Assembly: GCA_002170875.2 (NCBI GenBank)
Contig: NHHT02000013.1
Location: 11,283 to 20,062 of the forward strand
DNA length: 8,780 nt
From: Pelagibacteraceae bacterium TMED170
GTDB lineage: Bacteria > Pseudomonadota > Alphaproteobacteria > Pelagibacterales > Pelagibacteraceae
Direction of reading: 5' to 3'
Position numbers and translations under genes: made by a program. The notes beneath the pieces were generated by a model, which made no database searches, had not been told where the DNA came from, and saw only the letters and a list, made by a program, of their open reading frames with translations. Each line of letters starts with the position of its first letter. Within the stretch, counting starts at the first letter, position 1. This document shows, piece after piece, positions 6,559 through 8,780 of this stretch.

Positions 6559-6762
6559 ATGCCAAAAGGTATAGTGAAATGGTTTAGCTCAAAAAAAGGG
6601 TATGGGTTTATAACGGAGGAAGGAACTGAAAAAGATATATTTTTACATGTTTCTTCACTTGAAAGTTCAAAATTAAGAGTATTAAGAGAAAATCAAAAAC
6701 TTAAATTTGAAATTAAAAAAGAAAAAGATAAGCTGCAGGCAATAAACTTAAAAAAAGCTTAA
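6559..6762 (+). CDS. cspA: Cold-shock domain protein (CspA family)
   Basis: Small single-domain OB-fold protein that binds single-stranded RNA and DNA and acts as an RNA chaperone. The 67 residues include VKWFSSKKGYGFI with RNP1 (KGYGFI, 13-18) and RNP2 (DIFLHVSSL, 26-34), followed by EGTEKDIF and a Lys-rich C-terminal strand. The length is normal for the family. The ATG is preceded by AAAAGGA ending 3 nt upstream, a usable Shine-Dalgarno. It lies between rpsU (20 nt) and the initiator tRNA (5 nt), so it is probably co-transcribed with both. Whether it is cold-induced cannot be told; no long 5' UTR typical of E. coli cspA is present. Confidence 0.94.
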   Translation: MPKGIVKWFSSKKGYGFITEEGTEKDIFLHVSSLESSKLRVLRENQKLKFEIKKEKDKLQAINLKKA

Positions 6763-6767
6763 TTTAT

Positions 6768-6844
<77 letters not shown>

Positions 6845-6874
6845 AAATTTAAACTTTCACTAATTTGTGACACT

Positions 6875-6887
6875 CTGGTGACGCCAG
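6875..6887. terminator. Weak hairpin between convergent tRNA and methyltransferase gene
   Basis: CTGG-TGACG-CCAG forms a 4-bp stem (5 bp with a G:U pair) in the 55-nt convergent gap. A T-rich run begins only about 9 nt after the stem on the + strand, so it is not a standard intrinsic terminator. It is listed because a transcript end is expected here and no better candidate is visible. Confidence 0.22.
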
Positions 6888-6899
6888 TAGAAATAGTTT

Positions 6900-7616
6900 T
6901 TATTTTATATATTTTCCAAAAACAACTTCTGGAGCATGATTCCATTCACTCATCAATAATAATTCAAAATTTTTTTGTTTAGCATCATTAAAATTATTAA
7001 AGGCTCTACACTCGTCTGTGCCTAACTGATCAAAGATAAAATAATACTCTTTAAAATATTCGTCTAATTTAAAAAGGGTAAATAAAGTTGACGAATGTAA
7101 CACTGCATCTAAGTGAATAATTACAATTTTAGATTTTGACTCTTCTTTTAAATTTTCTAAAAAATCTGGAAGCGTATTTTGAAATAATCCTTTAAAAAAT
7201 TTCATTCTTTTATCATTTGTTTCAGGAACACTTCCCTCTTGATTGTAGTGACCTTCCTGCATATACCTCCAATTTTCTGGCATGCCAGTAAAGGTATCAA
7301 ATCCATAAAATTCAGAATTTAAACTTTTATACTTATTGGCAAAATACTTAATTGAATAACCTTCCCATACTCCAAATTCTAAAAATAAAATATCTTTATT
7401 GATATCTATAAAGTCAGGAACTTTGTCCCAAACTACATCTCTTACTTTTTTATTCCAAACCTCATGTTTCATGTTGCCAGTAACGCTTGAAACAACTTTA
7501 GGCTTACTCATCTTTAAAATATCTCGCCAAATAATATTTTGCGACAACCTTTGTAAAAATTTCAAAGTTAAAATTTTAGAAAGCAAGTGCTTAATGAAGG
7601 TTTTAATTGTAACCAT
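6900..7616 (-). CDS. TylF/MycF-type SAM-dependent methyltransferase
   Basis: Probable class I SAM methyltransferase related to the macrocin O-methyltransferase (TylF/MycF) family, whose members methylate sugar hydroxyls; many homologues lie in surface-glycan clusters. Of 238 residues, LEFGVWEGYSIKYFA (79-93) is the glycine-containing SAM motif I, FYGFDTFTGMPENW (103-116) is motif II with acidic D107, and IIHLDAVLHSSTL (166-178) matches the family's HIDADLYSST block. FIFDQLGTDECRAF (193-206) matches the FDE..DEARAF region. D170 and D196 are kept, but the second Asp of the DAD motif is Val172, so metal binding may be altered. The first 35 residues are a basic amphipathic extension; Met36 is an alternative start. 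It is convergent with tRNA-fMet and divergent from the next gene. Substrate unknown. Confidence 0.78.
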   Translation of the reverse strand: MVTIKTFIKHLLSKILTLKFLQRLSQNIIWRDILKMSKPKVVSSVTGNMKHEVWNKKVRDVVWDKVPDFIDINKDILFLEFGVWEGYSIKYFANKYKSLNSEFYGFDTFTGMPENWRYMQEGHYNQEGSVPETNDKRMKFFKGLFQNTLPDFLENLKEESKSKIVIIHLDAVLHSSTLFTLFKLDEYFKEYYFIFDQLGTDECRAFNNFNDAKQKNFELLLMSEWNHAPEVVFGKYIK

Positions 7617-7654
7617 AAGTTTAAAGACGTTTGAATTATCACAAAGAAAAAAGC

Positions 7655-7666
7655 TTGTCTAGACAA
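7655..7666. repeat. 12-bp perfect palindrome in the divergent intergenic region
   Basis: TTGTCTAGACAA is self-complementary over 12 bp. It lies 39-50 bp upstream of the methyltransferase ATG and 87-98 bp upstream of the acetyltransferase ATG. The position and symmetry would suit an operator for a dimeric regulator, but no regulator gene is nearby. Its right 9 bases (TCTAGACAA) also occur at 6286-6294 between purE and rpsU. Confidence 0.4.
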
Positions 7667-7731
7667 ATAGGTGAATTTTATAGTATCTTAAAATTACCAC
7701 ATTAATAGCAAATTATATTAAAATTATCTTT

Positions 7732-7737
7732 TATAAT
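7732..7737 (+). promoter_or_regulatory. Possible -10 element for the acetyltransferase gene
   Basis: A perfect TATAAT lies 15 nt before the ATG at 7753. No convincing -35 hexamer is found 16-18 bp upstream (CAAATT at best). In such AT-rich DNA the hexamer may be chance. If real, transcription would start just before the gene with a very short leader. The divergent gap (7617-7752) must hold promoters for both flanking genes. Confidence 0.3.
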
Positions 7738-7752
7738 TTATGTATCTAAATA

Positions 7753-8780
7753 ATGAATTTTGAAATTAAGATTTTTTCTGAAATCAATGATGAGTTAAAA
7801 AAATCTTGGGAGGGGTTTGAACAAACATCATGTAATTATTGTTTTCAGAGTTTTGATTGGTTTGAAACGTGGTATGAAATTTTTAGAAAAAAAAATCCTG
7901 AATACCTACTTCAGGTGATTGTTGTTAGTAATAATTCTAAAATAATTTGTATATTACCTTTTGAAATAAAAAAAAAAAATTCTTTAAATTTATTAAAGTG
8001 GGCTGGTGAAGAGCATTCAGATTATTGTTCTCCCTTAATAGCTAAAGACTTTAATTTTAATGAAAATGAATTTAACATTCTATTTAAAAAAATTTTAAAG
8101 AAATTAAACAAAGTAGACATTATATTTTTAATCAAACAACCAAAAAAAATCAATAAATTTGCAAATCCATTTGTTTCTTTTTTAAACAATTATAGAGATA
8201 GTATAACTTACTCAATTTTATTGCCAGATAGTTGGGATGTCTATAATAAAAAAGTTCTTAAAAAAGAATTTTATTTACAGAATATAAGAAAAAAAAAAAA
8301 TTTAAGAAAGGAAGGTTTGTTAAACTTTAAAAACTTTGATCAAGCCAAAAACAAAATAAAAATTATTGAAAAACTTTTTAAACAGAAAAATTTTCGTCTA
8401 TCATCAAAAGGTATTACCAATTTACCAATGGGTGATCATTTAACATTCTATAAAAAAATAAGTATCAAAAAAAATAAACACATAAAAGTACATTTAAGTG
8501 CCCTGACTTTTAATAATGAATTAATAGGAATACACTGGGGGATAGTTTATCAAAAAAGATTTTATTATCTTTTATTGTCCATGGATCAAGAAAAATTGAA
8601 AAGATTTTCACCTGGAAGACTCTTAATTTCATTTTTGATAAGATGGTCAATTTCTAAAAAGTTAAAAGTATTTGATTTTACCTTAGGTGGAGAAGTTTAT
8701 AAAAAAAGTTGGTCAAACCAATCTGACTATATATTTAATTATATTTCTTCTTATAGTATAAAAGGATTGTGTTTTTTACC
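7753..8780 (+). CDS. CelD/BcsL-type GNAT acetyltransferase, 3' end outside window
   Basis: An open frame of 342 complete codons that reaches the right edge without a stop. It resembles the CelD/BcsL group of GNAT-fold proteins (Acetyltransf_6), often found with exopolysaccharide or cellulose genes and thought to acylate glycan or peptide substrates. Visible features are FQSFDWFETWYEIF near the N-terminus (31-44), LKWAGEEHSDYCSPLI (81-96), IRKKKNLRKEG (178-188), a GNAT-like strand region LSALTFNNELIGIHWG (248-263), SPGRLLISFLI (286-296, likely acyl-CoA-binding loop and helix) and FDFTLGGEVYKKSW (307-320). The 'FDFT.G.E.YK..W' block is the family's best signature. Two 12-A tracts (7968-7979 and 8289-8300) lie in the coding sequence. 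There is no Shine-Dalgarno at the ATG. The general family is fairly sure; the acyl donor and acceptor are unknown. Confidence 0.75.
   Translation, partial: MNFEIKIFSEINDELKKSWEGFEQTSCNYCFQSFDWFETWYEIFRKKNPEYLLQVIVVSNNSKIICILPFEIKKKNSLNLLKWAGEEHSDYCSPLIAKDFNFNENEFNILFKKILKKLNKVDIIFLIKQPKKINKFANPFVSFLNNYRDSITYSILLPDSWDVYNKKVLKKEFYLQNIRKKKNLRKEGLLNFKNFDQAKNKIKIIEKLFKQKNFRLSSKGITNLPMGDHLTFYKKISIKKNKHIKVHLSALTFNNELIGIHWGIVYQKRFYYLLLSMDQEKLKRFSPGRLLISFLIRWSISKKLKVFDFTLGGEVYKKSWSNQSDYIFNYISSYSIKGLCFL

Noticed and set aside
7399..7662. 87-codon + strand open frame opposite the methyltransferase 5' part
   Set aside because: It overlaps the conserved methyltransferase frame, shows no domain pattern, and looks like a shadow frame.
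6845..8780. Integrated element with duplicated tRNA end or transposase
   Set aside because: No second copy of the tRNA 3' sequence, terminal inverted repeats, integrase or transposase was seen in the window.

Overview
The window is strongly AT-rich, gene-dense DNA from an alphaproteobacterium, most likely the Pelagibacterales (SAR11) or a close relative. The evidence is the TrcR/DUF1013 gene (an alphaproteobacterial family), a cysteine-free bL31, an alphaproteobacterial-type initiator tRNA with an A29:U41 pair, the order fba(class I)-thiE-efp-suhB, very short intergenic gaps, and A/T-ending codons with many Lys, Ile and Asn residues. The lineage is inferred from gene content and base composition; no database search was made.

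Region 1 (1-6844) is a conserved housekeeping run, all on the + strand: the 3' part of tkt, then pgk, fba, thiE, efp, suhB, rpmE, trcR, purE, rpsU, a cold-shock protein gene and initiator tRNA-fMet. Gaps are mostly 1 to 20 nt, thiE/efp overlap by 4 bp and trcR/purE by 14 bp, so it reads like one long operon or a chain of overlapping transcripts. It mixes central carbon metabolism (transketolase, PGK, aldolase), cofactor and purine synthesis (ThiE, PurE), an IMPase-family phosphatase, and translation (EF-P, bL31, bS21, Csp, tRNA-fMet). Two genes commonly found beside these in other alphaproteobacteria are absent from their expected places: gap between tkt and pgk, and purK between purE and rpsU.

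The most notable point is rpsU (bS21), at 6344-6538. It has no ATG, GTG or TTG start. The conserved protein begins at an ATT codon placed 5 nt after a perfect AGGAGG, the only full Shine-Dalgarno seen at a gene start in the window. A possible 13-codon leader ORF ends in a TAA that overlaps this ATT. The gene is followed at once by a cold-shock protein gene and the initiator tRNA, which puts three components linked to translation initiation within 500 bp.

Region 2 (6845-8780) changes character right after the tRNA. A TylF/MycF-type methyltransferase lies on the - strand, and a divergent CelD/BcsL-type GNAT acetyltransferase gene runs off the right edge. Both look like cell-surface glycan or secondary-metabolite modification genes, so the tRNA may mark the edge of an accessory or hypervariable region. 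No transposase, integrase, CRISPR array or rRNA was seen.
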